A stretch of 64,000 nucleotides of DNA from Metallosphaera yellowstonensis MK1 (GTDB lineage Archaea > Thermoproteota > Thermoprotei_A > Sulfolobales > Sulfolobaceae), in the NCBI RefSeq assembly GCF_000243315.1, contig NZ_JH597770.1, positions 479,740 to 543,739 of the forward strand, read 5' to 3'. Below the pieces are notes generated by a model. It did not search any database. It was given only the letters and a program-made list of their open reading frames with translations, and was not told the DNA's origin. The translations under genes were made by a program, and so were the position numbers. Shown here piece after piece: positions 9,402-18,936 of this stretch; position 1 is the stretch's first letter; every line of letters begins with the position of its first letter.

Positions 9402-10805
9402 ATGATGCTAAGCGAAAATGAACAGAAGATAATCTCGTTCCTCAAGACTAAAGGCGTCAGTAACTCTCAGGAAATCTCGTCCGCTACTGGTCTGCCTCCG
9501 AGTACTGTGTTCAGTAACCTGAAGCTACTTGAGAGTAAAGGCCTAGTTAAAATACTTAAGGAGGAGAGGAAGAAACTGCTATTTCTGACGGAGGAGGGGA
9601 GGAAGAGGCTAGTTGAGGGGCTGCCTGAGGAGAAGTTGATGATGGTATTAGGAGGTCAGCCCAGGAAGATAGAAGAGGTCAAAGAGAAGATGAAGGAAGA
9701 TTTTGAGATAGCTTTAGGATGGGCAAGGAAAAGAGGGTGGATAGAGATAGATGGAGATCTGATCAAGCCTATAGTAAAAGAAATTCAGGCTCCTGAAAGA
9801 GACTCCCTAAGGGCCTTGAGCAAGGGTCAGGGCATCGATCACGCATCTGTAGAACTCCTCCTAAAAAGGAAACTAGTTGAACGACGAGAGGATAAGATCC
9901 TCGAGGTCGAGTTAATCAAAGACGTGGAAGCCAAACCAGTGGAAATCTATCTAACCCATGAAATGTTGGTGAGTGGAGATTGGGAGAAGAGGGAGTTCAA
10001 AGAGTATAATGTCGAAGCTGACCCTCCCTTCCTCCCCATAGGGAGGACTCACTATTTTAGGGACTTCATAGAAAGGGTGAAGGACCTGATGGTAAGTCTG
10101 GGTTTCAGTGAGGTCTCCAGTGATTATGTGGAACTCGAGTTCTTTAATTTTGATGTATTGTTTCAACCTCAGGATCACCCAGCTAGGGAGATACATGACT
10201 CCTTCGTGGTGAAAGGCAAAGGTCGTCTCCCACCTGGGAGACTTGTAGAGGAAGTAAAGAAAACACATGAGACGTGGTGGAAATATAGGTGGAGCCCTGA
10301 GGTGGCCTCAAACCTCGTCATGAGGAGTCAGACCACCGCTACTACGTCGAGAGTGCTCTCGAGATCTCCTGGATCCCCTCTAAGAGTTTTTACTATAGGA
10401 AAGGTTTTCAGGCCTGACGCCATCGACGCAACCCATCTAATAGAGTTCCATCAAATGGATGGTCTTGTAATTGAAGAAGGGTTTAACTTCAGAAGCCTCC
10501 TCTCTATATTAAGAGAAATATTCAGAGGGTTGGGGGTCAAGGAGGTTAAATTTAAACCTGGGTACTTTCCCTTTACGGAGCCCAGTGTAGAAGTCTACGG
10601 TTACGTAGACCCATTAGGATGGGTAGAGATGGCAGGTGCAGGGCTCCTCAGGAGGGAAGTTACATCTCCGGCTGGTGTAAGTGAACCTGCAGGTGCGTGG
10701 GGGATAGGTATAGATAGGTTGGCCATGCTTTTCCTAGGTGTAAAGGACATTAGGGATCTCTACTCCAGCGATATTGAGTACTTAAGACACAGGAGGGTGG
10801 TGTGA
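9402..10805 (+). CDS. pheS: Phenylalanyl-tRNA synthetase alpha subunit
   Basis: A 467-residue catalytic subunit. The N-terminal 60-70 residues form a winged helix (LSENEQKIISFLKTKGVSN), as in archaeal/eukaryal PheS. Class II motifs follow: motif 2 around FRPDAIDATHLIEFHQMDGLV and motif 3 around GAWGIGIDRLAML. It attaches Phe to tRNA-Phe as an alpha2-beta2 complex with the next gene. The stop TGA at 10803-10805 lies immediately before the pheT ATG. Start choice between ATGs at 9402 and 9405 is immaterial. Confidence 0.97.
   Translation: MMLSENEQKIISFLKTKGVSNSQEISSATGLPPSTVFSNLKLLESKGLVKILKEERKKLLFLTEEGRKRLVEGLPEEKLMMVLGGQPRKIEEVKEKMKEDFEIALGWARKRGWIEIDGDLIKPIVKEIQAPERDSLRALSKGQGIDHASVELLLKRKLVERREDKILEVELIKDVEAKPVEIYLTHEMLVSGDWEKREFKEYNVEADPPFLPIGRTHYFRDFIERVKDLMVSLGFSEVSSDYVELEFFNFDVLFQPQDHPAREIHDSFVVKGKGRLPPGRLVEEVKKTHETWWKYRWSPEVASNLVMRSQTTATTSRVLSRSPGSPLRVFTIGKVFRPDAIDATHLIEFHQMDGLVIEEGFNFRSLLSILREIFRGLGVKEVKFKPGYFPFTEPSVEVYGYVDPLGWVEMAGAGLLRREVTSPAGVSEPAGAWGIGIDRLAMLFLGVKDIRDLYSSDIEYLRHRRVV
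10792..10800 (+). promoter_or_regulatory. Shine-Dalgarno of pheT
   Basis: GGAGGGTGG within the end of pheS lies five bases before the pheT ATG at 10806 and supports coupled translation of the two subunits. Confidence 0.6.
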
Positions 10806-12440
10806 ATGCCTACCATTAATCTGAACAAATGGATCCTATTAGAGAAAGTGAGCCTCAGTGAGGGGCAATTGAAGGAGTTCCTTTTTAAATTGAAGTCTGA
10901 GGTCTCACCCGTGAGTGACGATGAATACTCGGTGGAAATAAATGCAGATCGTGTAGACATGTTGGGGCTTGGCGGTGTAGTGAGGGCCCTCAAGGGTATA
11001 AGCGGAAAGGAGTTGGGAGAGCCCAAGTATACTGTGAAGGAGACCGATTATATGTTAGTAATAGACAAGGTACCACAAAGGCCTTACGCCTTGGCCTGTG
11101 TCATTCATAACGTAAAGCTCTCCCCTGAGGCTTATCTGAAGGAGATGATTCAGTTCCAAGAGAAACTTCATGAGACTATAGGTAGGAAAAGAAAGAAAGT
11201 AGCAATTGGTATCCATGACCTGAGGAAGATAAAGAGTAAGACCATAAGGTATTCTCTCGTCAGTACTAACGATAAGATCGTCCCACTAGGATCTACAGTA
11301 CCTATGACGTTAAGCGAGGTGTTAAGAGAGACGGAGCAGGGGAGAAAGTACGGGGAAATATCGCTAAGGGAGGGTAGGATGCCAGCAATAATGGATTCCG
11401 ATTATAATATTCTTAGTTTGCCTCCAGTAATAAATTCTGAAGAAACTAGGCTCGAACCCAACACGAATTCTTTATTTGTAGATGTAACTGGAACCAGCTT
11501 AGACGCCGTGTCACAGACTCTTGATATTCTAGCTACTAACTTCGCAGAATTGGGTGCAGAGATAGGGGCAGTGATGATCAAGGAGAGCGAAGGTACGATA
11601 AGGAAATCACCTTTGCTGACTCATAATAGGCTTAGGGTTAGTCTAAAGGAGATAGAGAGTATTCTAGGAATTAAATTAAGCCAAGAGGACGCCAAGAGGT
11701 TCCTAGAGATGATGAGGGAAGACGTCGTTATAGGGGATGGTGTGTTGGAGGTAGTAATTCCTCCATACAGAGTGGATATAATGAACGTAACTGATGTCGC
11801 TGAAGACATTGCGATGGCCTACGGGTACGAGAACTTCGCTCTGAACGAAGTGAAAGTTTACAGGGTAGGTTCCTTAGCGCCGAAGAGTAGTCTCTACAGG
11901 AAGTTGAGGACGTTGATTATCGGTGCGGGATTTCAAGAGATTTATACTTTAATTCTCACCAAATCAACTAGACAAGTTGGAGAGATTGTCCAAATTGAAA
12001 ATCCTATATCTCAAGAGTATGATTCTGTAAGGAACTCATTAATCTGGAACATGCTCACCTTTATGTCCAATAATCAACACGCTAGATTTCCAGTCAGAGT
12101 GTTTGAGATAGGAGAGGTAGTATTAAGGGATTCAACTACTGATACTGGTTACAGGAATTTCTTCCGAGTATCTATCGGAGTAATGGACAGTAAGGTAAGC
12201 TACGAGTCTATTCAGGCGCCAGTTCACGAGATCCTCCTAGCCTTAAGTGGAGAAAAACCAGAGTATAAGAGAACAGTCAACGACGTGTTCATGAGAGGTA
12301 GAACCGCTGAAATTCTGTTGAAGGGGAGAAGCGTTGGCGTAATAGGAGAGATAAGTCCAGTTATGTTAAATAAATTTCAACTACTCTACCCTGTGGCCTT
12401 AGCTGAGTTAGACGTGGATGCGTTACTGGAGGTGATTTAA
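10806..12440 (+). CDS. pheT: Phenylalanyl-tRNA synthetase beta subunit
   Basis: A 544-residue archaeal-type beta subunit with B3/B4 editing-domain features (residues about 100-270), a B5 domain ([26 protein letters not shown] near 318) and a C-terminal catalytic-like core. Archaeal PheT lacks the bacterial anticodon-binding extension, and the length agrees. It is coupled to pheS by a Shine-Dalgarno and overlaps the next ATG by one base. Confidence 0.97.
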   Translation: MPTINLNKWILLEKVSLSEGQLKEFLFKLKSEVSPVSDDEYSVEINADRVDMLGLGGVVRALKGISGKELGEPKYTVKETDYMLVIDKVPQRPYALACVIHNVKLSPEAYLKEMIQFQEKLHETIGRKRKKVAIGIHDLRKIKSKTIRYSLVSTNDKIVPLGSTVPMTLSEVLRETEQGRKYGEISLREGRMPAIMDSDYNILSLPPVINSEETRLEPNTNSLFVDVTGTSLDAVSQTLDILATNFAELGAEIGAVMIKESEGTIRKSPLLTHNRLRVSLKEIESILGIKLSQEDAKRFLEMMREDVVIGDGVLEVVIPPYRVDIMNVTDVAEDIAMAYGYENFALNEVKVYRVGSLAPKSSLYRKLRTLIIGAGFQEIYTLILTKSTRQVGEIVQIENPISQEYDSVRNSLIWNMLTFMSNNQHARFPVRVFEIGEVVLRDSTTDTGYRNFFRVSIGVMDSKVSYESIQAPVHEILLALSGEKPEYKRTVNDVFMRGRTAEILLKGRSVGVIGEISPVMLNKFQLLYPVALAELDVDALLEVI

Positions 12441-13216
12441 TGCCTCACGTTGTATTGGAAGACGTGAATTTGTACTTCCAGAGAACGGGATTAGGTCGGG
12501 CGGTAGTTTTGATACATCATTTGGCAGGATCCACCAGGAGTTGGAAGTATGTATACCCTGTAATTACAGATGAGTACATGACAGTGACGTATGATCTCAG
12601 GGGACACGGTCTATCTTCCATTCCTCCTCACGATTATCTCATTGAAGATCATGTGGATGATCTCAAGAACCTTCTCGATTATCTTCAGGTATCCGACCCA
12701 ATATTGATAGGTCACTCTATAGGTTCCCTTATAGCTATGGGCTATGCTCTAAGGTATCCTGTCAGAGGACTGGTGCTGTTAGGGGCTATCTACAAAGCCC
12801 CAGATCCTATGAATTATATGAAATACGTTTCCATCGTGGCGAACTTCGGAATGGAAGCGTTAGCATACTATCGTCGTAATATGGGAGAGTTCTCCAAACT
12901 TCTCACCGAAAACCCTAGGGCATGGAATGATCTACTTGAAGTCTACAGAATGAGCAACCCTAGAGGTTATATTAATACTGTGATGGGTCTCCTCAAGGCG
13001 AAGGACCACAGTGAGCTACTCAGCGAGATCGACACCAATACACTCGTAATATACGGAAGTGAGGACAGGTTGAAGCAAAATAAGGACATCTTCCTAGCAG
13101 GTCTCAGGAAAGCGGACTACCATGAGATACCGGGGGCTGGACATTTCTTAAATATAGAGGCTCCAGAACAGTTATTAGAAACCATGAAGCCGTTCATTGA
13201 CCATGTTTCTAGGTGA
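12440..13216 (+). CDS. Alpha/beta hydrolase
   Basis: A 258-residue alpha/beta-hydrolase. The oxyanion-hole region is LIHHLAG; the nucleophile elbow is GHSIGSL near 94; the acid lies in YGSEDRL and the catalytic His in GAGHFLNIEAP. It resembles carboxylesterase/haloperoxidase-type enzymes; the substrate is unknown. A near-perfect Shine-Dalgarno, GGAGGTGAT, lies at 12428-12436, and the ATG overlaps the pheT stop by one base, so it is the last gene of the pheST operon. It overlaps the convergent CinA-like gene by eight bases. Confidence 0.9.
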   Translation: MPHVVLEDVNLYFQRTGLGRAVVLIHHLAGSTRSWKYVYPVITDEYMTVTYDLRGHGLSSIPPHDYLIEDHVDDLKNLLDYLQVSDPILIGHSIGSLIAMGYALRYPVRGLVLLGAIYKAPDPMNYMKYVSIVANFGMEALAYYRRNMGEFSKLLTENPRAWNDLLEVYRMSNPRGYINTVMGLLKAKDHSELLSEIDTNTLVIYGSEDRLKQNKDIFLAGLRKADYHEIPGAGHFLNIEAPEQLLETMKPFIDHVSR

Positions 13217-13994
13217 GTTTTCCTCCTAAAGACATAGCAATCCTAGAGATTATTTCTCTCACGTTCTTCACCTTCCTAGTAATCTCATCCTTATCATAGG
13301 AACTTCCGGCTATCTGAACCTCCAAATAGGGGTCATTGATCTCATGACCCTTTGGGTGAGTCTTGATGTATAGACCATACTCTCTGACCACTCTCTTGAT
13401 ATGAGGAGCGAGGGCTGACTCCATCACCCCCCTCACGGTTAAACTTTCCTCGTAATAGAAAACGTTAGGACGTCGTTTTAAGTAAGATCTCAAAAACGTT
13501 TCAGTAACCTCCTCCATTTCTTTAGGAACGCCTGGTGCCAGTAGAATTTCCGTGTTATTCACCTCCACATATACCCCAGGTGCTATTCCTGCTTCATTAG
13601 GAATCGGAGTAGCGCCTTCAGGAAAAAGGGCCATCTTCAACCTCTCCTCTGTGAGCTCGAGCCCTTTTTCCTTGTATTTTCTAGTCACTTCGTTGAGTGC
13701 TTCCTGATTATATACCAATTTTCTCCCAAGGGCAGCAGCTAGGCCCTCAACTGTTCTATCGTCATATGTTGGCCCTAGGCCGCCAGAGGAGATGATCAAC
13801 TTAGGATTCCTGCCCAGAGCTTCCAGGAAACATTCCCTTATCTCCTCCACTTCGTCGCCTACAACAGTCACTCTCCTTACTTGGAATCCTAGAGATGTAA
13901 GCCTAGCGGCTATGAATGCGGAGTTGGTGTTAACAGTCCTGCCAGTTAATATCTCGTTGCCTACAGCGATCACTTCCGCACTCCACTCGTACAC
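13209..13994 (-). CDS. CinA-like molybdopterin-binding domain protein
   Basis: A protein of about 261 residues starting at a GTG (VYEWSAEVIAVGNEILTGR). The N-terminal 170 residues are the MoCF/CinA domain: GNEILTGRTVNTNS and SSGGLGPTYDDRT. It lacks the C-terminal PncC (NMN deamidase) domain of bacterial CinA. Archaeal relatives are annotated as nicotinamide-nucleotide amidase-related or as unknown; a pyrophosphatase role like that of the CinA COG1058 domain is possible. An open frame continues about 110 codons upstream but crosses the divergent aminotransferase gene and does not resemble the family, so I excluded it. Confidence 0.85.
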   Translation of the reverse strand: MYEWSAEVIAVGNEILTGRTVNTNSAFIAARLTSLGFQVRRVTVVGDEVEEIRECFLEALGRNPKLIISSGGLGPTYDDRTVEGLAAALGRKLVYNQEALNEVTRKYKEKGLELTEERLKMALFPEGATPIPNEAGIAPGVYVEVNNTEILLAPGVPKEMEEVTETFLRSYLKRRPNVFYYEESLTVRGVMESALAPHIKRVVREYGLYIKTHPKGHEINDPYLEVQIAGSSYDKDEITRKVKNVREIISRIAMSLGGKLT

Positions 13995-14031
13995 AAAGTA
14001 ATAAAATGGAGTGAGAGGGTAATAAGGAATT

Positions 14032-15240
14032 ATGGGTAAATGGTCCTCCTTCTTCTCTACGGACACCAAGTCACTAAAGTCCTCAGAGATAAGGGACTTG
14101 CTGAAGCTCACTGAAGGCAAAAGCGTTATAAGCTTCGCTGGAGGTCTTCCTGACCCTTCCACATTTCCTGCAGAAGATATATCGAGAATAACAGAAGATG
14201 TTTTAAGATCAAAGGCCTCTTCGGCCTTACAGTACTCCGCAACCGCTGGTGTGGCCGAACTAAGAAAAGAGTTGGTTAATTTTTCCGCTCTACGGGGAAT
14301 AACCGGAATCAGGGACGACAATGTATTTGTGACGGTAGGTAGTCAGGAAGCCCTCTTTATGTTATTTAATATACTAGTTGATCCTGGAGATCACGTTTTT
14401 GTGGAAAGACCTACTTATTTGACCGCTCTCAACGTGTTGAGAACAAGGAAGCCGATCTTTCACGGCATGGAGGTTAGTGAGAAAGGTCCGAACGTTCTTC
14501 AATTGGAAGAGGAGCTAAAGAAAGTGAGCAAAGAGCAGGGTAAACCTAAGCTTCTATACGTTATCCCCACGGCACAGAACCCTGCAGGTACAACAATGAA
14601 TTTAGATGATAGGAAACGCGTTCTGGAATTGGCGACTCAGTACGACCTACTGGTGGTGGAGGACGATGCGTACGGTTTTTTGGTATTCGAGGGAGAAAGC
14701 CCACCGCCTCTGAAGGCACTAGATAAGGAAGGGAGAGTGATTTACTTGGGTACGTTCAGTAAGATTCTCTCTCCTGGATTAAGATTGGGCTGGATCGTAG
14801 CGGACGACGAGATAATAAAGGAGGTAGAGTTATTCAAACAAAACGTTGATCTCCACACCCCAAGTTTAAATCAATATATTGCCGCTGAGGCGTTAAAGAG
14901 AGGGATAATCCAAAATAATTTACCTAAGATAAGATCTCTATATAGACAAAAAAGGGATTATATGTTGGCCTCAATTGAAACTCATTTCCCTTCTCAGGTG
15001 AAATGGAGTAAGCCTGTGGGTGGAATGTTTGTGTTCTCGTGGTTGCCCGATAAAATCGACACGACAAAAATGCTTGAGGACTCTATGAGGAGAGGGGTCG
15101 CCTACGTCCCTGGGAGCAGTTTCTACTATGACTACGGCGGAAGGAATACCATGAGGATAAACTACAGTTTCCCAAGAAAGGAGGAAATAGAGAGAGGAAT
15201 CCAGATCCTGGGATCCCTGATAAAAGAGAAGTTGCAATGA
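14032..15240 (+). CDS. PLP-dependent aminotransferase (class I/II, LysN-like)
   Basis: A 402-residue fold-type I aminotransferase. The PLP lysine is in [15 protein letters not shown] near residue 246; other landmarks are [15 protein letters not shown] and the C-terminal Arg in RINYSFP. The N-terminal [13 protein letters not shown] is shared with 2-aminoadipate/aromatic aminotransferases of the LysN/multisubstrate group, suggesting broad amino acid use, possibly lysine or branched-chain biosynthesis. It is divergent from the CinA-like gene with only 37 bases between, so the two promoters overlap. Confidence 0.88.
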   Translation: MGKWSSFFSTDTKSLKSSEIRDLLKLTEGKSVISFAGGLPDPSTFPAEDISRITEDVLRSKASSALQYSATAGVAELRKELVNFSALRGITGIRDDNVFVTVGSQEALFMLFNILVDPGDHVFVERPTYLTALNVLRTRKPIFHGMEVSEKGPNVLQLEEELKKVSKEQGKPKLLYVIPTAQNPAGTTMNLDDRKRVLELATQYDLLVVEDDAYGFLVFEGESPPPLKALDKEGRVIYLGTFSKILSPGLRLGWIVADDEIIKEVELFKQNVDLHTPSLNQYIAAEALKRGIIQNNLPKIRSLYRQKRDYMLASIETHFPSQVKWSKPVGGMFVFSWLPDKIDTTKMLEDSMRRGVAYVPGSSFYYDYGGRNTMRINYSFPRKEEIERGIQILGSLIKEKLQ

Positions 15241-15274
15241 TCAATCAGTCCTGTATTTTGACATTTTAAATGTA

Positions 15275-16129
15275 TTATTTCTTTGTAGTAAAGTATTTCT
15301 TGATATCTACTATAACTCCAGGTCTGGGTGTTGGTATTGACGCTAGAACATCCTCTGAAAATCCAACGTAGGTCCTCATGATTTCTATAACTTTTTGTGA
15401 ATTTAAATACTGAAGTACATCTTGTCTTTTCCTGGGTTCAACGAATAATGTATTTCTAGGAAAGGATGGAGGCCAGCTCTTCAGAAATCTTGGAATGACT
15501 ATTTTCCCTTTCTCATTTACAATCTTCTCTGCCACGTATCTGGCCCACCCTCTCAGTGTGGTTATAACAACGTTGTCCCATTTTCCGTCTAGGCTCCTGA
15601 TGGTTCGAGCCCCAGCAGGCTTCAAATCACCTTCACCCACGTAGACCTCCACTTCTTCTAGCAATGCGGTAGTAATTAGTGCAGTTAGCCCGGAACCTAT
15701 TATCAGAGTAGAGCCGTCTGATATTAAGTCCTTAATATCGAGGGCCACAGATATAAAGGGATACAAGAGTACATTGTCACCCAGTCCTTCGCTTATTTGC
15801 ACGATGGAGTCCTGGGGGACAATTGATCTCTCAGCTAGGATTCCATCTATCTCTGATCCGATGCCTCCCCTTGACGGAGAGAAAGGAAGAACTAGGACTC
15901 TCTTTCCAGAAAGAGACGGATCAACATTTAGGGCGGTCGCAGTGACCTTGGCTGTCCCTGTCCCTCCAAGGATTAGGTTAGGCTGAACCCAAAGGAAGCC
16001 TAGATAAATCGCGTTCTCTATCCCATTTAGTAACACCTTCTCTGCCTCTACCTCCACATGGTCTTGTTCCACGGGTCTCTCTGGGACATCCTTCTGAATA
16101 ATACCCTGGTTGAAAACTATTGACTTCAT
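15275..16129 (-). CDS. MDR-like (zinc-alcohol-dehydrogenase-fold) protein without zinc motif
   Basis: A 284-residue protein laid out like a medium-chain dehydrogenase: an N-terminal GroES-like part (VERPVEQDHVEVEAEKVLL; LILGGTGTAKVTATALNVDPSLSGKRVLVLPFSP) and a Rossmann-like part (LIIGSGLTALITTALLEEVEVYVGEG). The usual catalytic Cys/His-Glu zinc ligands and the structural four-Cys loop are not visible, and the nucleotide fingerprint is atypical. It may be a non-enzymatic or substrate-specialised relative. No obvious operon partner is present. Confidence 0.6.
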   Translation of the reverse strand: MKSIVFNQGIIQKDVPERPVEQDHVEVEAEKVLLNGIENAIYLGFLWVQPNLILGGTGTAKVTATALNVDPSLSGKRVLVLPFSPSRGGIGSEIDGILAERSIVPQDSIVQISEGLGDNVLLYPFISVALDIKDLISDGSTLIIGSGLTALITTALLEEVEVYVGEGDLKPAGARTIRSLDGKWDNVVITTLRGWARYVAEKIVNEKGKIVIPRFLKSWPPSFPRNTLFVEPRKRQDVLQYLNSQKVIEIMRTYVGFSEDVLASIPTPRPGVIVDIKKYFTTKK

Positions 16130-16180
16130 TTACGGGCAAAGATCTGATTCAGTTAATAGATTTAAAGTCTTACTAGACAT

Positions 16181-16537
16181 GTGAGGGCTGTCCATAATCT
16201 CAGTAAGGAGACTAGGCAGAGGGCAATTGAAGTATTATTGGAGAAGAGATCCAAGAAAGAACTTGCGGAGCAGTTGGGGCTCTCCCCAGCGTCAATAGTA
16301 AAGTTCTTCAAGGGCTATACGCACCCAAGCGATATCACAATATCTAGGGTTCTTGAGGTGGCTTCTGATGAGGAGAGAAGGGAGATCGTTCGTCTGTTCA
16401 TAGACGATCTAGTGGATGGAGTCATAGAGCTGCTGGAGACGTATCCGGATGTGGAATCCAGCAAACTGGACGAATTGAAAAAGATATTAGAGGAGAAAGA
16501 GAAAAGGAGGATTTTAACTTCTCTTGGCTTCGTATAA
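16181..16537 (+). CDS. Small helix-turn-helix protein
   Basis: A 118-residue protein with a helix-turn-helix at about 25-50 (KKELAEQLGLSPASIVKFFKGYTHPS) followed by a helical, acidic C-terminal half and a Lys/Glu-rich tail. It resembles a single-domain transcriptional regulator conserved in Sulfolobales; the target is unknown. The start is GTG at 16181. Its end overlaps the convergent Cys-protein gene by 24 bases. Confidence 0.7.
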   Translation: MRAVHNLSKETRQRAIEVLLEKRSKKELAEQLGLSPASIVKFFKGYTHPSDITISRVLEVASDEERREIVRLFIDDLVDGVIELLETYPDVESSKLDELKKILEEKEKRRILTSLGFV

Positions 16538-16942
16538 TGGGCAGGCTATACAAAAGTGGGGGTACTTTCCTACCCACACGTTCTTAGTGCCGTCCTGGTT
16601 AACTTGTACAACATCAGGAGGAAGGCCAACTCTATCTGGATCACTTATGTTCCACGCTTGACACCTGTCGTTAATGGAGTGTCTGCAAGTCTTTGCCTTC
16701 CAAACTCCCTGAGCCTCAGCTATTCTCAACCAACTTATGAAGTCCCATAACTTCTTCACGTCATCTAAAATGCTCTTTATTTTCTCTCCTTCTAGTTGCT
16801 GATGTGCGTGTAGTTCCTCTTCTATTTTCTTAACCTCTACTTCTACGTCTGAGGGAGATATGATAGCTATACTAGGTTTGAGATTATCTTCAACGCTCAT
16901 GACAGAGAACTTGTCTATTATCCTTTTTAAGGAAGAACACAT
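16514..16942 (-). CDS. Conserved hypothetical protein with Cys motif
   Basis: About 142 residues. The N-terminal half is acidic and helical; the C-terminal half has Cys residues in [11 protein letters not shown] and [11 protein letters not shown], a CX2C plus separated Cys pair that could bind zinc or an Fe-S cluster. Starts at Met codons 16960 and 16942 are both possible; I prefer the inner one ([12 protein letters not shown]) because it leaves the divergent DUF2192 start free. I do not recognise a family. Confidence 0.6.
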   Translation of the reverse strand: MCSSLKRIIDKFSVMSVEDNLKPSIAIISPSDVEVEVKKIEEELHAHQQLEGEKIKSILDDVKKLWDFISWLRIAEAQGVWKAKTCRHSINDRCQAWNISDPDRVGLPPDVVQVNQDGTKNVWVGKYPHFCIACPLYEAKRS

Positions 16943-16963
16943 ATTAAAACTGCGTGGCAAGGC

Positions 16964-17665
16964 ATGGTTAAGGAGCTCTACAGAGAGAGAATGAAAATAC
17001 TTACTGACCTATGGGGACATATACTTAACGAATGGGAGAGTCTAACCAGAGACTCGCTTCTCTCGCTAGTCCAGGAGTATTATGAAAAAAACGAGATTAG
17101 ACCGTTTAGAGGTTTTAAGTCCACTAATTTATATGAGAAGGAACTCATTACCCTCTATGTGGTGGGGAAAGAAGGACTGGGCCTCTATGAGGATTATAGG
17201 CAGGTCTTTGAGAAGCTTTTACCCAATGAGGAGAAATATAATCAAGTGGCCAAGATAATATTCGAGAAAGGAGCAGAAGAGGCTTACCTGGAGGCGGGTA
17301 GTGATAAGGATGTGTTGGCCAGGGCCCTAAGACTCATTTTTACTGAGGTCATCTTCTCGTTCTCTGATGAGGCTAAGCTAATTCAGTCATTGAGGATACT
17401 CCACAGTTCCACAAATGACGCCATAAAGCACACAGCAAAAAGTTTCTCAAGATTCTACACCGCCTTTAGGCTTGCTGAGAGTATAGCTGAAGGCTTGATA
17501 AGGGATAAGATGAATTACATAGCCATGAAGAAAGCAATAGCCATAAATATAGGAATAGATTATCCATTGCCTAAATCAAGCTATGTTGCACTTATATCAA
17601 AAGAAGTTTTCAACGTCAACCAGAAACTCATAAGGAAAGTCTTAGAGGTTTCTACGTCACCATAG
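16964..17665 (+). CDS. DUF2192 family protein
   Basis: A 233-residue, mostly helical soluble protein ([20 protein letters not shown]...) matching the crenarchaeal DUF2192 family. No catalytic motif is visible. It lies 34 bases upstream of the HTH-CBS regulator on the same strand, but that gene has its own TATA-like element, so co-transcription is uncertain. Function unknown. Confidence 0.7.
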   Translation: MVKELYRERMKILTDLWGHILNEWESLTRDSLLSLVQEYYEKNEIRPFRGFKSTNLYEKELITLYVVGKEGLGLYEDYRQVFEKLLPNEEKYNQVAKIIFEKGAEEAYLEAGSDKDVLARALRLIFTEVIFSFSDEAKLIQSLRILHSSTNDAIKHTAKSFSRFYTAFRLAESIAEGLIRDKMNYIAMKKAIAINIGIDYPLPKSSYVALISKEVFNVNQKLIRKVLEVSTSP

Positions 17666-17667
17666 AT

Positions 17668-17677
17668 CTTTTTAAAC
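17668..17677 (+). promoter_or_regulatory. TATA box of the HTH-CBS regulator gene
   Basis: CTTTTTAAAC is centred about 27 bases before the ATG at 17700, suggesting a leaderless mRNA. A GAGG at 17681 is too far from the start to be the ribosome site. Confidence 0.45.
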
Positions 17678-17699
17678 ATTGAGGAAATGATAATTTAGT

Positions 17700-18596
17700 A
17701 TGCAGAATCTGTCATCTACTCAAAGAGAGATCTTGCTTGCGCTGGTGGAATTGTACAATAGGCAGAAGAAGATGATAAAGAGCAAGGAAGTTGCTGACAT
17801 GATAAGTAAGGACGAAGGTACCGTAAGGAACATAATACTGAGCCTTAAGGTACTAGGTTTGGTGGATTCTAAGCCTGGACCAAATGGAGGTTATTTACCC
17901 ACCCTTAAGGCCTATGAGTTCATAAAGAATCCTACTTTGCTCCCCATCTTAGATAAGTTGAGCCTGTACAGAGGTAATATAGAGACCGACGTTAAGGTTG
18001 AAAACATTGAGCTACTCGATATTACCAACCCCTCGGGAAATAAGGTTATTCTAAAAGTGTCTGGGGATATAAAGAAAATCAGGTCAGGTGACTCGGTAAG
18101 ACTTGGACCCACCCCATACAGTAGACTGGTGATAGAGGGTGTGGTCATTCACTTGGATGAGGAAAGAAGAGAGATAGTCATTGACGTCAAAAGGATGGTG
18201 AGCATACCTAAGGAAAAGGTAAAGAATATCATAGGAAAGAAACTGATCTCCCTTAAACCGACAATGAACTTACAAGAAGCCTCAAGAGTCCTGTATAAGG
18301 AAGGCATAAGGGGAGCACCTGTGCTAGACGAAGGTGAGAAGGTTCAGGGGATAATAACCACAGCAGACATAATGAAGGCGTTTTATGAGGGGAGATTTGA
18401 TGCCAAAGTATCAGAGTACATGAAAAAGGATGTCATAACAATCAGGGACGAAGATGACATTCTGGAGGCTGTTAAAAAGATGATAACATATAATGTAGGC
18501 AGACTTCTGGTTTTAGATGCCATGGGCAGGGTAGTAGGTATTGTGACTAGGACCGACATACTGAAATCTATTGCTGGATTAGAAGCTTTGTGGTAG
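17700..18596 (+). CDS. Winged-helix regulator with paired CBS domains
   Basis: A 298-residue protein. Residues 1-75 form a winged helix (STQREILLALVELYN; KSKEVADMISKDEGTVRNIILSLKVLGLV). A beta-rich linker domain follows (about 95-170), then two CBS repeats (about 180-298; GAPVLDEGEKVQGIITTADIMKAF and VGRLLVLDAMGRVVGIVTRTDIL). CBS pairs commonly bind adenine nucleotides, so this looks like an energy- or nucleotide-sensing transcription regulator. The small JAMM-like gene begins 17 bases later and may be co-transcribed. Confidence 0.85.
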   Translation: MQNLSSTQREILLALVELYNRQKKMIKSKEVADMISKDEGTVRNIILSLKVLGLVDSKPGPNGGYLPTLKAYEFIKNPTLLPILDKLSLYRGNIETDVKVENIELLDITNPSGNKVILKVSGDIKKIRSGDSVRLGPTPYSRLVIEGVVIHLDEERREIVIDVKRMVSIPKEKVKNIIGKKLISLKPTMNLQEASRVLYKEGIRGAPVLDEGEKVQGIITTADIMKAFYEGRFDAKVSEYMKKDVITIRDEDDILEAVKKMITYNVGRLLVLDAMGRVVGIVTRTDILKSIAGLEALW

Positions 18597-18612
18597 GAGG
18601 GATTCCAAGTTC

Positions 18613-18936
18613 GTGAAGGAAAGATGCTGGATTGTCTATAAAGATAGAATAGTTGCCATAAGAAATATTTCCGGAGAAGAAAGCGAGTTTCTTATGGATC
18701 CAGAGGAGATTTATTCATATGTTGACGGGATAACAGGAATAGTGCATACACATGACCGCTCATGTGTTCCAAGTCCTCTTGATTTGGAAGGTATGAAAAA
18801 TTGGAGAGTACCATGGATTATAGTCAGCAGAGAGTGTATAAAGTCCTACATGTGGTCAGACCTCGGTGTAACTGAGGTTAAGATCCACGCCTCTCTCCTT
18901 AAGGAACTCCATGACCTTCTCATGCATCCGTTTTAA
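18613..18936 (+). CDS. Small JAMM/MPN-like metalloprotease-fold protein
   Basis: A 107-residue protein starting at GTG. It carries HTHDRSCVPSPLD near 46-58, which matches the zinc-binding JAMM motif (His-x-His, then Ser-x2-Asp) with six rather than seven residues in the spacer. An upstream Glu in the ISGEESEFLM region could be the catalytic acid. Archaeal JAMM proteins cleave ubiquitin-like (SAMP/Urm1) conjugates. This one is shorter than most, so it may be a minimal or inactive form. Its last 81 bases overlap the 3' end of the convergent helicase gene. Confidence 0.6.
   Translation: MKERCWIVYKDRIVAIRNISGEESEFLMDPEEIYSYVDGITGIVHTHDRSCVPSPLDLEGMKNWRVPWIIVSRECIKSYMWSDLGVTEVKIHASLLKELHDLLMHPF

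Noticed and set aside
13995-14321. In-frame N-terminal extension of the CinA-like gene
   Set aside because: It is antisense to the conserved start of the aminotransferase and shows no domain; the family begins at AEVIAVGNEILTG.
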